DNA of 64,000 bases from an uncultured Caryophanales bacterium (GTDB lineage Bacteria > Bacillota_I > Bacilli_A > RFN20 > CAG-826): assembly GCA_902464635.1 (NCBI GenBank), contig CABQKC010000008.1, forward strand, positions 8,754 through 72,753. The letters are read 5' to 3'. The position numbers were made by a program, and so were the translations under genes. The notes beneath the pieces are model-generated. The model was not told the origin of the DNA and did no database searches. It worked only from the letters and a program-made list of their open reading frames with translations. Shown piece after piece: positions 26,735 through 34,094 of the stretch. Numbering within the stretch: position 1 is the first letter of the stretch; each line of letters begins with the position of its first letter.

Positions 26735-27541
26735 ATGAAAACAATTGCAATAAATATCCCTTCTAATTTAACTAAAGTCGAAGACATCATAACTGCTATA
26801 AAAGTCTATGGTCATAAGAATACCAAATATCATCTTTCTGTTTACGGAAAAGAAGAATTATTAATAACCTTGGAAGGAGTCGAAGGAATAAGTATTAATA
26901 AAGGCAAATTCAACCCTTTATCAAATTTCCTTAATGATAAAGAAGTAATCGGATTAGTAGATTTTGAATCTAAAAACGAATTAGTCTCTACTTATAAAAA
27001 TCCGATTAGTTTTGCTTATCTTTTTAACGGGATTGATAAAACTAGGCAAACAATATTCCTTCTTTTGCCTTCATTAGAAAAAGAAATTGTAGTTTCTGCG
27101 ATTAATAACTGCCTTTCATATCTAAAAAAGATAAATATGGAAGTTATATCCACTCCAAGAATTGGTTATCTAAACCTAAATAGAGGCAACCCATTAGCTA
27201 ATTTAAAAGAATTTGATATAGAAAATGTCTCCTTTTTAGATGTTTTAGAAGGCAAGGAAAATATAATCCTAAGTTTAGAAAAAGAAGGGACTTATTTCCT
27301 AGAAGGAATAAATGCCGCAGCAACATTTATATCTAGACAAGATAATAAAAGAGTAAATGAATCCAAAAATCCTTTTACACGCCTATTTGTAAAAAAGGAT
27401 AGAAACGAATTATTAATCTCAACATCTACATTAGTAATCGGGTTAGATAAACCGTTAATTAATCTTCCGTTAAATGCTTCCTATAGCCAGGCTTTCGATG
27501 CAATAACTGGAATAGAAAAAATAGATGAGGCCAAAAAATGA
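26735..27541 (+). CDS. Unknown protein, possibly a degenerate PlsX relative
   Basis: 268 residues, no signal or membrane helix. The order of short motifs recalls PlsX (phosphate acyltransferase): an opening beta strand KTIAINIPSN, a middle strand EVIGLVDFESKNELV, PRIGYLNLNRG with VSFLDVLEG, and an end LVIGLDKPLINLPLNASYSQAFDAI that resembles the PlsX close (G-x-N-G-x-V-x-x-A-H-G-S-S-x-A-x-A). The conserved glycines of real PlsX are largely missing and it is about 60 residues short, so catalytic activity is doubtful. It overlaps the next gene by four bases (ATGA). It is one of few plus-strand genes in the window. The family link is tentative. Confidence 0.55.
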   Translation: MKTIAINIPSNLTKVEDIITAIKVYGHKNTKYHLSVYGKEELLITLEGVEGISINKGKFNPLSNFLNDKEVIGLVDFESKNELVSTYKNPISFAYLFNGIDKTRQTIFLLLPSLEKEIVVSAINNCLSYLKKINMEVISTPRIGYLNLNRGNPLANLKEFDIENVSFLDVLEGKENIILSLEKEGTYFLEGINAAATFISRQDNKRVNESKNPFTRLFVKKDRNELLISTSTLVIGLDKPLINLPLNASYSQAFDAITGIEKIDEAKK

Positions 27542-28185
27542 ATTTCTTAATCGAAGGAAATAATTTACCCCCTTCTTTTCTAGAAGTCGTAAAAGTAAAT
27601 TCATTAAAGGGTGATAAACATTTTTATTTCAAGGAAATGCCAACTACTATTGTTGCTAACGAAAATATTTCTCTTTATAAAAAAGAAACGGATTTTATAA
27701 AGATTACATTTTGTAATGATCCTTTGTCTAATTTTGAGCAGTCATCAGTCCCAATTCTTTTATTAAAAGATACTTTTTCTTTCTTATATGGAAACCATAG
27801 ATCAATTAAAAAACAATTGACCCCTGTATTAAATAAAACGAAATTGGAAGTGAATTCTAACGATGATTTATCTTTGATTCTATTAGGCCAATATAACGAA
27901 TATGTCTTTGCTAGTCCAGATGATTTTAAAACAAAGATGTCATTATTTTTCTCTTTTCTAGATTCATTAGACAAATTAGAAGAAAAGAAACAAAAAGACA
28001 ATGGGGTCAAGAATTATTTCCTTAGGATGTTTGTTAAAACTAGTGTTTCAAGAAAGCATTTCAACAAAGAGGATTATTTCCTCAATGCCTTGATTGATAT
28101 AAAAAATAATCCCATTATTTATCTTTCTAGTAACGGGGATTATAAACATTTTGATAAATTGCTAAATCTATTAAGCGTAAACTAA
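27538..28185 (+). CDS. Unknown protein, probable paralogue of the preceding gene
   Basis: 215 residues, cytoplasmic by appearance, lysine- and asparagine-rich. I do not recognise the family. Its last third (FLRMFVKTS, then NPIIYLSSNGDYKHFDKLLNLL) parallels the end of the preceding protein (FTRLFVKKD, then KPLINLPLNASYSQAFDAI) in order and spacing, which suggests a tandem duplication followed by divergence. It is coupled to that gene by an ATGA overlap, and its stop overlaps the end of a convergent gene by 15 bases. Confidence 0.55.
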   Translation: MNFLIEGNNLPPSFLEVVKVNSLKGDKHFYFKEMPTTIVANENISLYKKETDFIKITFCNDPLSNFEQSSVPILLLKDTFSFLYGNHRSIKKQLTPVLNKTKLEVNSNDDLSLILLGQYNEYVFASPDDFKTKMSLFFSFLDSLDKLEEKKQKDNGVKNYFLRMFVKTSVSRKHFNKEDYFLNALIDIKNNPIIYLSSNGDYKHFDKLLNLLSVN

Positions 28186-28470
28186 TCCAAAATAGACTAG
28201 AAGCACGACTAATGTAGCTTGCCATATGGTGTGAATAATACCAAATATCAAATAACGTCTTTTATGTCCTAAATCTTCTATACGTATCTCAGTAATCATA
28301 TATGTTAGAAGCAAGATTGGCCCACCGAAAAATATAGCAGTCAGTATAGGTGCTAGGTCATTTATCTTGCCACTAGTTTGGCCACGTAAGTATTTTGCAT
28401 ACGCCAAAGCAACCGTATAGGTGCAGATAAAACCAATAATAATTAAAGTAAAAAAAGTATAGATATTCAT
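28171..28470 (-). CDS. Small membrane protein, unknown
   Basis: 99 residues with three predicted membrane helices (about 5-25, 42-62 and 78-97) and a basic loop LGHKRRY between the second and third. No ribosome site is visible; the ATG lies only about 10 bases downstream of the terminator hairpin that follows the mgl permease, so expression would need readthrough. Its 3' end overlaps the plus-strand gene by 15 bases. The helical pattern makes a real gene likely, but I cannot name it. Confidence 0.5.
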   Translation of the reverse strand: MNIYTFFTLIIIGFICTYTVALAYAKYLRGQTSGKINDLAPILTAIFFGGPILLLTYMITEIRIEDLGHKRRYLIFGIIHTIWQATLVVLLVYFGLVYA

Positions 28471-28480
28471 TGTTTTAGAA

Positions 28481-28502
28481 AAGGGGAGGAAGCCCTCCCC
28501 TT
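28481..28502 (-). terminator. Terminator after the mgl operon
   Basis: AAGGGGAGG and CCTCCCCTT form a 9-bp stem with a four-base loop; on the minus strand it is followed by TTCTAAAA after the last paired Ts. It lies 19 bases past the permease stop. Confidence 0.75.
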
Positions 28503-28520
28503 AATGATACATTATTTTTA

Positions 28521-30203
28521 TTATTTCTTCTTAAGGAATTTAGCGCAGTCAAATGTAACAGCAACAAGGATGATGATGCCTTTGACGAATAACTGAGCAT
28601 TAGAATCACCGATTCCAATATATGGAAGGATGAAAGAGATTGCCTGGAATAACAATGTTCCGATGACAACGCCATGAATTGTACCAACGCCACCACTAAA
28701 TGAGACTCCACCGACAACGCAAGCTGCAATAGCATCAGATTCCATACCAGTACCATTCTGTGCCTTAACAGAAGTTGAATAGATACCGAATATTGATGAT
28801 CCTAATCCATAAAGGATACCAGCCATCAAGAAAACGCCCATGGTTGTCCAGAATACACTGATTCCAGAAACAGCAGCAGCTTCAGGATTTCCACCTACTG
28901 CAAACATATTCTTACCGAACTTCGTCTTATTCCAGATAAACCACATTACGATAATTAATACAATCGCATAGATAATCATAATTGGGAATGTGCCGTTTAT
29001 CCTACCAGTCAAATTGGTGATTAAGTCATTGTTTGGCATACCGGTGAATCCGTTTTCAGTCAATAAGACCATGCCACCGAAGATGATGAGTTGGTTAGCT
29101 AAGGTTGAGATGAATGGATGCATCTTGAATTTAGCAGTGAAGAAACCAGCTAAACAAGAGAAGAAAGTACAGGCAACAGTTGAGCATAAGAATCCAAGGA
29201 TTACCCTAAACCAAAGTGGAATAGCAGAGAAATCCATTGTCTGTCCTAAGAATTTGATGTCAGGTATACCGCTAGTTGTGCAGAACATAACAGTCAATAC
29301 GCCGCCCATACCAATCATTCTGCCAACAGAAAGGTCGGTACCAGCTAAGACAATTAATCCTGCTACACCTAACGAGAAGAATAAACGAGGAGAACTTTGT
29401 TCGACAATAGAAACAATTACGCTCCACTTGAACAAAAACGCCCCATCATTAGCAACGGCATAACCAATGGTTAAGAAGATGATTGCTAAGACAATAACAA
29501 CATATAGACCATTATTGAAGATGAAGTCACGCATATTGAATTTGTAGACTTTTTCTTCAAATTTTTCCAAGAAATATTCTTGGATTGGACGATACTTCCC
29601 GCTAGCGTTTTTAATCGCAGTGCTGCGTTCTTGGAACATTTGATGCTTAGCATCTTTGTTCTCGGTTACTTTATTGTTATAGGCTTCCTTTGCTTCTTCA
29701 ATAGAGAGCATATAAGCCTTTTTGGCAGCAATTAGGTTGCTTCTAGCTTCTTCTTTTTCTTCTTTAGTAGAAGCACCAACTGAATCAGCTTTAATTTCAG
29801 CAAGTTTAGCTTTATAGGTGGCCTTTGCTTCCTCAATTAATTTATTACGAGCAAGTTTAGCTTCTTCTTTTTCTTTCTTGTTAGACGCAGCCTTTTCTTT
29901 TAACATGGCCCCATATTGAGAAGAAACTAATTGATAGAATTCTTTTCTTTCTCTCTTGAGTTCTTCCTTATTTGTCAAGGCAACTTTCTTTGCCTCTTCA
30001 ATCAAGGCCTTATCTTTTATAATGATGTCTTCTTTAGCTTCCTTTGGGATTTGATGGTTACTTTTAACGCTGCGGATTTCACGATGTAAATCGGCAATGC
30101 GCTTTTCACCAAGCTTAGTTAAGGCATCTATGCGTTTTTGACGTATTTCCATTTCTTTCGCTAATTCTTCTTTTGGAAGTATCGCGACTACTTTTTGTTC
30201 CAT
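28521..30203 (-). CDS. mglC: Galactose-type ABC permease with long coiled-coil N-terminus
   Basis: Permease of the MglC/RbsC family. From about residue 223 the protein is a normal permease (PRLFFSLGVAGLIVLAGTDLSVGRM, the FAVGGNPEAAAVSGI coupling loop, and ACVVGGVSFSGGVGT). The first 222 residues are extra: a lysine, glutamate and alanine-rich, highly charged segment with heptad-like runs, predicted coiled coil and cytoplasmic, ahead of the first helix at about 231. MglC is normally about 340 residues; this is 560. The ATG has a good AAGGAG site 12 bases after the ATPase stop, so the extension is part of the gene and not a start error. It is the third gene of mglBAC. Confidence 0.9.
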   Translation of the reverse strand: MEQKVVAILPKEELAKEMEIRQKRIDALTKLGEKRIADLHREIRSVKSNHQIPKEAKEDIIIKDKALIEEAKKVALTNKEELKRERKEFYQLVSSQYGAMLKEKAASNKKEKEEAKLARNKLIEEAKATYKAKLAEIKADSVGASTKEEKEEARSNLIAAKKAYMLSIEEAKEAYNNKVTENKDAKHQMFQERSTAIKNASGKYRPIQEYFLEKFEEKVYKFNMRDFIFNNGLYVVIVLAIIFLTIGYAVANDGAFLFKWSVIVSIVEQSSPRLFFSLGVAGLIVLAGTDLSVGRMIGMGGVLTVMFCTTSGIPDIKFLGQTMDFSAIPLWFRVILGFLCSTVACTFFSCLAGFFTAKFKMHPFISTLANQLIIFGGMVLLTENGFTGMPNNDLITNLTGRINGTFPIMIIYAIVLIIVMWFIWNKTKFGKNMFAVGGNPEAAAVSGISVFWTTMGVFLMAGILYGLGSSIFGIYSTSVKAQNGTGMESDAIAACVVGGVSFSGGVGTIHGVVIGTLLFQAISFILPYIGIGDSNAQLFVKGIIILVAVTFDCAKFLKKK

Positions 30204-30214
30204 CTTCTTTCTCC

Positions 30215-31714
30215 TTATAAATATTTAGCACTCAATTTGAGCAATTCTTCCTGGTTAGTTTCTTTTGTTTCCACAATTCCGCTAAGGTTATAGTTGCTCA
30301 TGACGGCAATACGATTTGTAATACCAAGAATTTCAGGCATTTCGCTAGAAACAACGATACATGTCTTGCCTTGCTTGGCTAGGTTGATGATCAATTGGTA
30401 TATTTCATATTTAGCACCGACGTCGATACCACGTGTCGGCTCATCAAGAAGGAGAAGGTCTGGAGATGTTTCAAGCCATTTTCCAATGATGACTTTTTGT
30501 TGGTTTCCACCACTAAGAGCCATGATGTTGTCATCTGGTCCCATGCAGCGGGTATGCATCAATCTAATTTCTTCTTCAGTCGATTCTTTCATCTTGGAAT
30601 CGCTTAATGCAATCCCGTGGATGAATTTATCTAAGTTAGAAATGCATGTATTGAAGGTAAGGTCCATCTTTGGGAAGATACCAGAGATCTTTCTTTCTTC
30701 GGTAAGATAGGCAAAATTATAATTAATCGCATCCCAAGGACCTTTGAAATCAAGTGGCTTTCCTTTGTAGATAATCTCGCCACTTCTAATGGTTCTTAAT
30801 CCGAAGATTGTTTCAAGCAATTCGGTTCTACCTGCCCCAACTAATCCATAAATGCCAAATATTTCACCTTTCCTTACTTTAAAGGAAATGTTATTTAGTT
30901 TTGGAACATAACGGGTACAAAGATCTTTTAATTCAAATATGACTTCGCCTGGAGTGTTATCGACTTTTGGGAAACGCTGGCTCAATGAACGCCCAACCAT
31001 GGCAGAGACTAATTCTTCCATGCAAGTTTCCTTAGTAGGCTTAGTCATAATCATATTTCCATCACGGAGAACACTGACTTCGTCGCAAATCTCAAATATT
31101 TCATCCATTTTATGGGAAATATAAACAAACGAGACACCTTTATCTCTTAATGAGGAAACAATTGAGAACAGCTTTCTTACTTCTCTTTCAGTTAAAGAGG
31201 AAGTCGGTTCATCTAATACGATTACTTTGGCGTTATAACTTACCGCCTTAGCGATTTCGACCATCTGTCTTTCGCTAACGCTCATTTTTCTCATTATAGT
31301 TTTTGGATTGATATCCATCTTCAAACGTGCAAAAAGCTCTTTGGCAGATCTTAGCATTTCAGCTTCGTCGACCAAACCGAATTTTGTTGGATACCTTCCT
31401 AAGAAGAGGTTATCGAGAATAGTACGGTCAAGGCATTGATTTAGTTCCTGGTGAACCATGGCCACGCCATTTTCGAGAGCGTCTTTAGGATCTTTGAAGT
31501 TGATATGCTTCCCATCGAGGACAATATCGCCTTCATCCATACTATAAATGCCGAAAAGACACTTCATCATCGTGGACTTTCCAGCACCATTTTCACCCAT
31601 TAAGCCAAGGACTGTACCTTTTTTGACTTCAAGATTAATGTCATGAAGGACTTTGTTTTTGCCAAAGCTTTTGGAGAGATGGTGTATTTCTAATATGTTA
31701 GTAGTTTCTTCCAT
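30215..31714 (-). CDS. mglA: Galactose-type ABC importer ATPase, double domain
   Basis: 499 residues with two nucleotide-binding halves, as usual for MglA/RbsA. The first half has Walker A GENGAGKST and VIVLDEPTSSLTERE; the second has the degenerate loop GLVGAGRTE, signature LSGGNQQKVIIGKW and LLLLDEPTRGIDVGAK. The first signature region reads MSVSERQMVEIAKA, normal for this family. AGGAGG precedes the ATG. It would power uptake of galactose, methyl-galactoside or a similar monosaccharide bound by the neighbouring lipoprotein. Confidence 0.94.
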   Translation of the reverse strand: MEETTNILEIHHLSKSFGKNKVLHDINLEVKKGTVLGLMGENGAGKSTMMKCLFGIYSMDEGDIVLDGKHINFKDPKDALENGVAMVHQELNQCLDRTILDNLFLGRYPTKFGLVDEAEMLRSAKELFARLKMDINPKTIMRKMSVSERQMVEIAKAVSYNAKVIVLDEPTSSLTEREVRKLFSIVSSLRDKGVSFVYISHKMDEIFEICDEVSVLRDGNMIMTKPTKETCMEELVSAMVGRSLSQRFPKVDNTPGEVIFELKDLCTRYVPKLNNISFKVRKGEIFGIYGLVGAGRTELLETIFGLRTIRSGEIIYKGKPLDFKGPWDAINYNFAYLTEERKISGIFPKMDLTFNTCISNLDKFIHGIALSDSKMKESTEEEIRLMHTRCMGPDDNIMALSGGNQQKVIIGKWLETSPDLLLLDEPTRGIDVGAKYEIYQLIINLAKQGKTCIVVSSEMPEILGITNRIAVMSNYNLSGIVETKETNQEELLKLSAKYL

Positions 31715-31731
31715 ATGACCTCCTAAAAGAA

Positions 31732-31762
31732 GCGAGCGCCCAAATCCTATTTAGACGCTCGC
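31732..31762 (-). promoter_or_regulatory. Intergenic hairpin between mglB and mglA
   Basis: GCGAGCG and CGCTCGC form a perfect 7-bp GC-rich stem around a 17-base loop, 20-odd bases past the mglB stop. No T-run follows. Such hairpins after binding-protein genes usually protect the 5' part of the transcript or reduce downstream expression. Confidence 0.6.
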
Positions 31763-31783
31763 CCCATACTTACAAAGAAATTG

Positions 31784-32932
31784 TTATTTCTTCATGTTAG
31801 CATCGAACCAGTCGGTGATAACTTTTCCTTGGACTTCGCCTTGTCCGGTGGAACCAGTTCCAACGAAGTAGACATTATCAAGATTGGCAGCTGCTAAATT
31901 AGCAACATCAGAGCCAGTCTTTGGTTGACGGTTGAAGAAGACAGTTGGTTTGCCTTTCTTGGTGCAGGCACCACTTCCATCAAATTCGAATCCAGCAATC
32001 TTTAGGTATTCTTGCCAGGTTGAATGTTCTGGGATATTGAAGGCATAGGCATCAAAGGAGTCACTTTGATTGGCGTTCTTGACGGATTCAAGCATCTTGG
32101 AGTTGTCATTTTCGCCTTTTAATTCCTTATAAGATCCACCTAAAGCAGTAACATAATGTGGAAGGTCTTTGGCATAGGTTTCGCCGATGAAGTTATCTTT
32201 GGCGTCATATAGGCAATATAGGACCTTCTTTCCAGAGAGTAATCCAGTTGCAGTTGGAGTTACATAGCTTCCTGGAGCATATTGATTAGCATTAGCAGCA
32301 GTAACAGCGGCTAACTTGGTTTGAACGATATGGTCAGCAACGCCATCTTTATTTAATTCGGCGTTTCCATTATATCCTTCGGTGATGTCGGTCTTACCGG
32401 CGATTAAGTTGCCAAGTACTAAGGCGGTAGCATAGGCTTGGTCAGTTCCGTTTTGGGAAACAGATCCAGCTAATGTTCCTTCAACGATCATGTTACAGGC
32501 AGTCTTTAAAGCGTCAAATCCAACGATTGGGGTCTTCTTTTGAAGGGTTTGGACAGAGCTAGCAGCAATGGCCATACCATCGTTATTAGAAACGACAAAG
32601 TCAATCTTGTCACCATGCTTGGTTACCCAGGTTTCCATTAAGACTTTGGCTTGGGTGTCGCTCCAAGAAGCACCAGATCCATCTTTGGAAGTGGTCTTTT
32701 CGAGCATTTTGGCTTTTAATCCATACTTAGCAGCAACTGCATCCATAGCAGCGATGCAGCCTTTGGTACGGTCTTCGGCTTCTGGATTGCCATCTTCTCC
32801 AACGAGAACGACATAGCCAATTTCGCCATCAGCAACGTGAGTGGCTAAATCATATTCGGTTGAGGTGTTGCCGCAAGAAGCAAGTAAGCTCATGCTAGCA
32901 AGAGCAAATAATGGAATTAAATGTTTTTTCAT
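31784..32932 (-). CDS. mglB: Galactose-binding lipoprotein, apparently circularly permuted MglB
   Basis: 382 residues, lipoprotein signal ending LASC at Cys20, with AAGGAGG before the ATG. It is the binding protein of the importer, but its two lobes are in reverse order. Residues 37-180 match the C-terminal lobe of MglB: GNPEAEDRTKG (for GHPDAEARTT), SWSDTQAK, SNNDGMA, GFDALK and GTLAGSV. A linker of about 55 residues follows (181-235). Residues 236-382 then match the N-terminal lobe: YDAKDNF, FFNRQP and YFVGTGSTGQGEVQG. Most sugar-contact positions known from E. coli MglB are kept (Asn, Trp, Asp, Arg), though the contact His is Asn here. The paralogue at 33084 has the normal order. Confidence 0.9.
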   Translation of the reverse strand: MKKHLIPLFALASMSLLASCGNTSTEYDLATHVADGEIGYVVLVGEDGNPEAEDRTKGCIAAMDAVAAKYGLKAKMLEKTTSKDGSGASWSDTQAKVLMETWVTKHGDKIDFVVSNNDGMAIAASSVQTLQKKTPIVGFDALKTACNMIVEGTLAGSVSQNGTDQAYATALVLGNLIAGKTDITEGYNGNAELNKDGVADHIVQTKLAAVTAANANQYAPGSYVTPTATGLLSGKKVLYCLYDAKDNFIGETYAKDLPHYVTALGGSYKELKGENDNSKMLESVKNANQSDSFDAYAFNIPEHSTWQEYLKIAGFEFDGSGACTKKGKPTVFFNRQPKTGSDVANLAAANLDNVYFVGTGSTGQGEVQGKVITDWFDANMKK

Positions 32933-33008
32933 GTTTTCCTCCTTTAATCCCTAATTGTGGCGGCACTTCAACAAGAACGACACCGCCTTTTATTAACTCT
33001 ATTTTGTC

Positions 33009-33024
33009 TAGAAAGCGCTTTCAA
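33009..33024. promoter_or_regulatory. Catabolite-type palindrome (cre-like) upstream of mglB
   Basis: TAGAAAGCGCTTTCAA contains a perfect 12-bp palindrome GAAAGCGCTTTC and matches the cre consensus core for CcpA except at one flank. On the minus strand it overlaps a possible -35 (TTGAAA) with TAGAGT 17 bases on, so glucose-type repression of mglBAC is plausible. A LacI-family local repressor could use the same site. Confidence 0.6.
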
Positions 33025-33083
33025 AAGAATGGAAAAAACTCTAAAAAATTTAGAATAAAATACTATCTTAAACTAGCAAAAGC

Positions 33084-34094
33084 CTAGTTATTCCTAGTTA
33101 TTTTAGTACCTTTTACATAGTAAAAATTATCGTTTATCTTGATTTCTTCTCCATAAATAGGAAGAGGAGTATTTTCAACTATATTCAAATAGATATCGGA
33201 TAAAATCTTGGCTTGGTTATAGGCATCATTAAGCACAGTTCCTAATAAATATCCATCCTTGACTGCTTGCTTTCCAGTCTCTGTTCCATCTACTCCTAAT
33301 ATAGGGAAGAATTGATCAATGAAAGGAGTATTTATTTCCATTTTTTCCTTTAGATATTCAACTGCGCCTAAAGCCATTTCATCATTATTGCATAACAAGA
33401 GCTCTACATTCTCGCCATTTAGGTACATCTTTTTCATCTCTTCATAGGCAAGACTTTTTTCCCAATCGCAATAACTAACATTAATCAAGTCGACTTTAAA
33501 TCCTAATGTCCTAAGTTTTTCTAAAGCGTATTTACTTCTATTCTCGGCATCTTGATGGGAAAGTTCTCCTCTAAATAAGGCGACCTGCAATTTGCCATCG
33601 TTATTCTTGTCAAATCTAGAAGAAGGGAAATTGGATGCTTCTCCAAAATAAATAGAGGCAATCTCAGATTGGGCTTCGCCTTGGTAAGTGCTATCGGCAC
33701 CTACATAATATATATTTTCTTTAGCCCAGCTATTCTTCGTACAGTCTTCTTTAAGGGGTTCTCTATTAATAAACAATACAGGGGTATCTTCTTTTTCGGC
33801 TTTTTCAATAATCATAGATGCACTTAATCTATCTACGACATTAATAATTAATGGGTTTTTTGGATTTAATTCCAATTCCTTCCCTATCTGGGTATTTTGG
33901 GTGCTTTGTTTCCTTGAAGCGTTATATGTAGTAACTTCATATCCTCTTTCCTTTAAGGCCAAAGAGAATTCATCTTTTAAAGAAGACATGAAATTGTCGT
34001 TTAGATCATAAATAAAGAAACACGGGTTTACTTTAGCCTCGCCACAGGAAAGCAAAAGAAGAGGCAAGAATATTAAATTAGTTTTATTTTTCAT
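33084..34094 (-). CDS. MglB-like sensor lipoprotein of a three-component system
   Basis: 336 residues with a short lipoprotein signal (MKNKTNLIFLPLLLLSC). It is a full galactose/ribose-type binding protein in the normal lobe order: IYDLNDNFM, FINREP, YYVGADSTYQGEAQSE, then GELSHQDAENRS, CNNDEMALGAVE, ILGVDGTE and GTVLNDAYNQA. Contact residues are close to those of E. coli MglB, including the His and Asp lost in the permuted paralogue. Its gene overlaps the histidine kinase gene by 11 bases and comes last in the regulator-kinase-lipoprotein unit. It therefore most likely presents bound sugar to the kinase, while the adjacent mgl importer transports it. Confidence 0.85.
   Translation of the reverse strand: MKNKTNLIFLPLLLLSCGEAKVNPCFFIYDLNDNFMSSLKDEFSLALKERGYEVTTYNASRKQSTQNTQIGKELELNPKNPLIINVVDRLSASMIIEKAEKEDTPVLFINREPLKEDCTKNSWAKENIYYVGADSTYQGEAQSEIASIYFGEASNFPSSRFDKNNDGKLQVALFRGELSHQDAENRSKYALEKLRTLGFKVDLINVSYCDWEKSLAYEEMKKMYLNGENVELLLCNNDEMALGAVEYLKEKMEINTPFIDQFFPILGVDGTETGKQAVKDGYLLGTVLNDAYNQAKILSDIYLNIVENTPLPIYGEEIKINDNFYYVKGTKITRNN

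Noticed and set aside
30870..31124. Short plus-strand frames opposite mglA
   Set aside because: Shadows of a conserved gene, without ribosome sites.
31784..34094. Permuted MglB as an artefact of a misread gene boundary or frameshift
   Set aside because: One open frame with signal peptide, lipobox, ribosome site and stop covers both lobes, and the lobe order within it is reversed; the neighbour is complete by itself.
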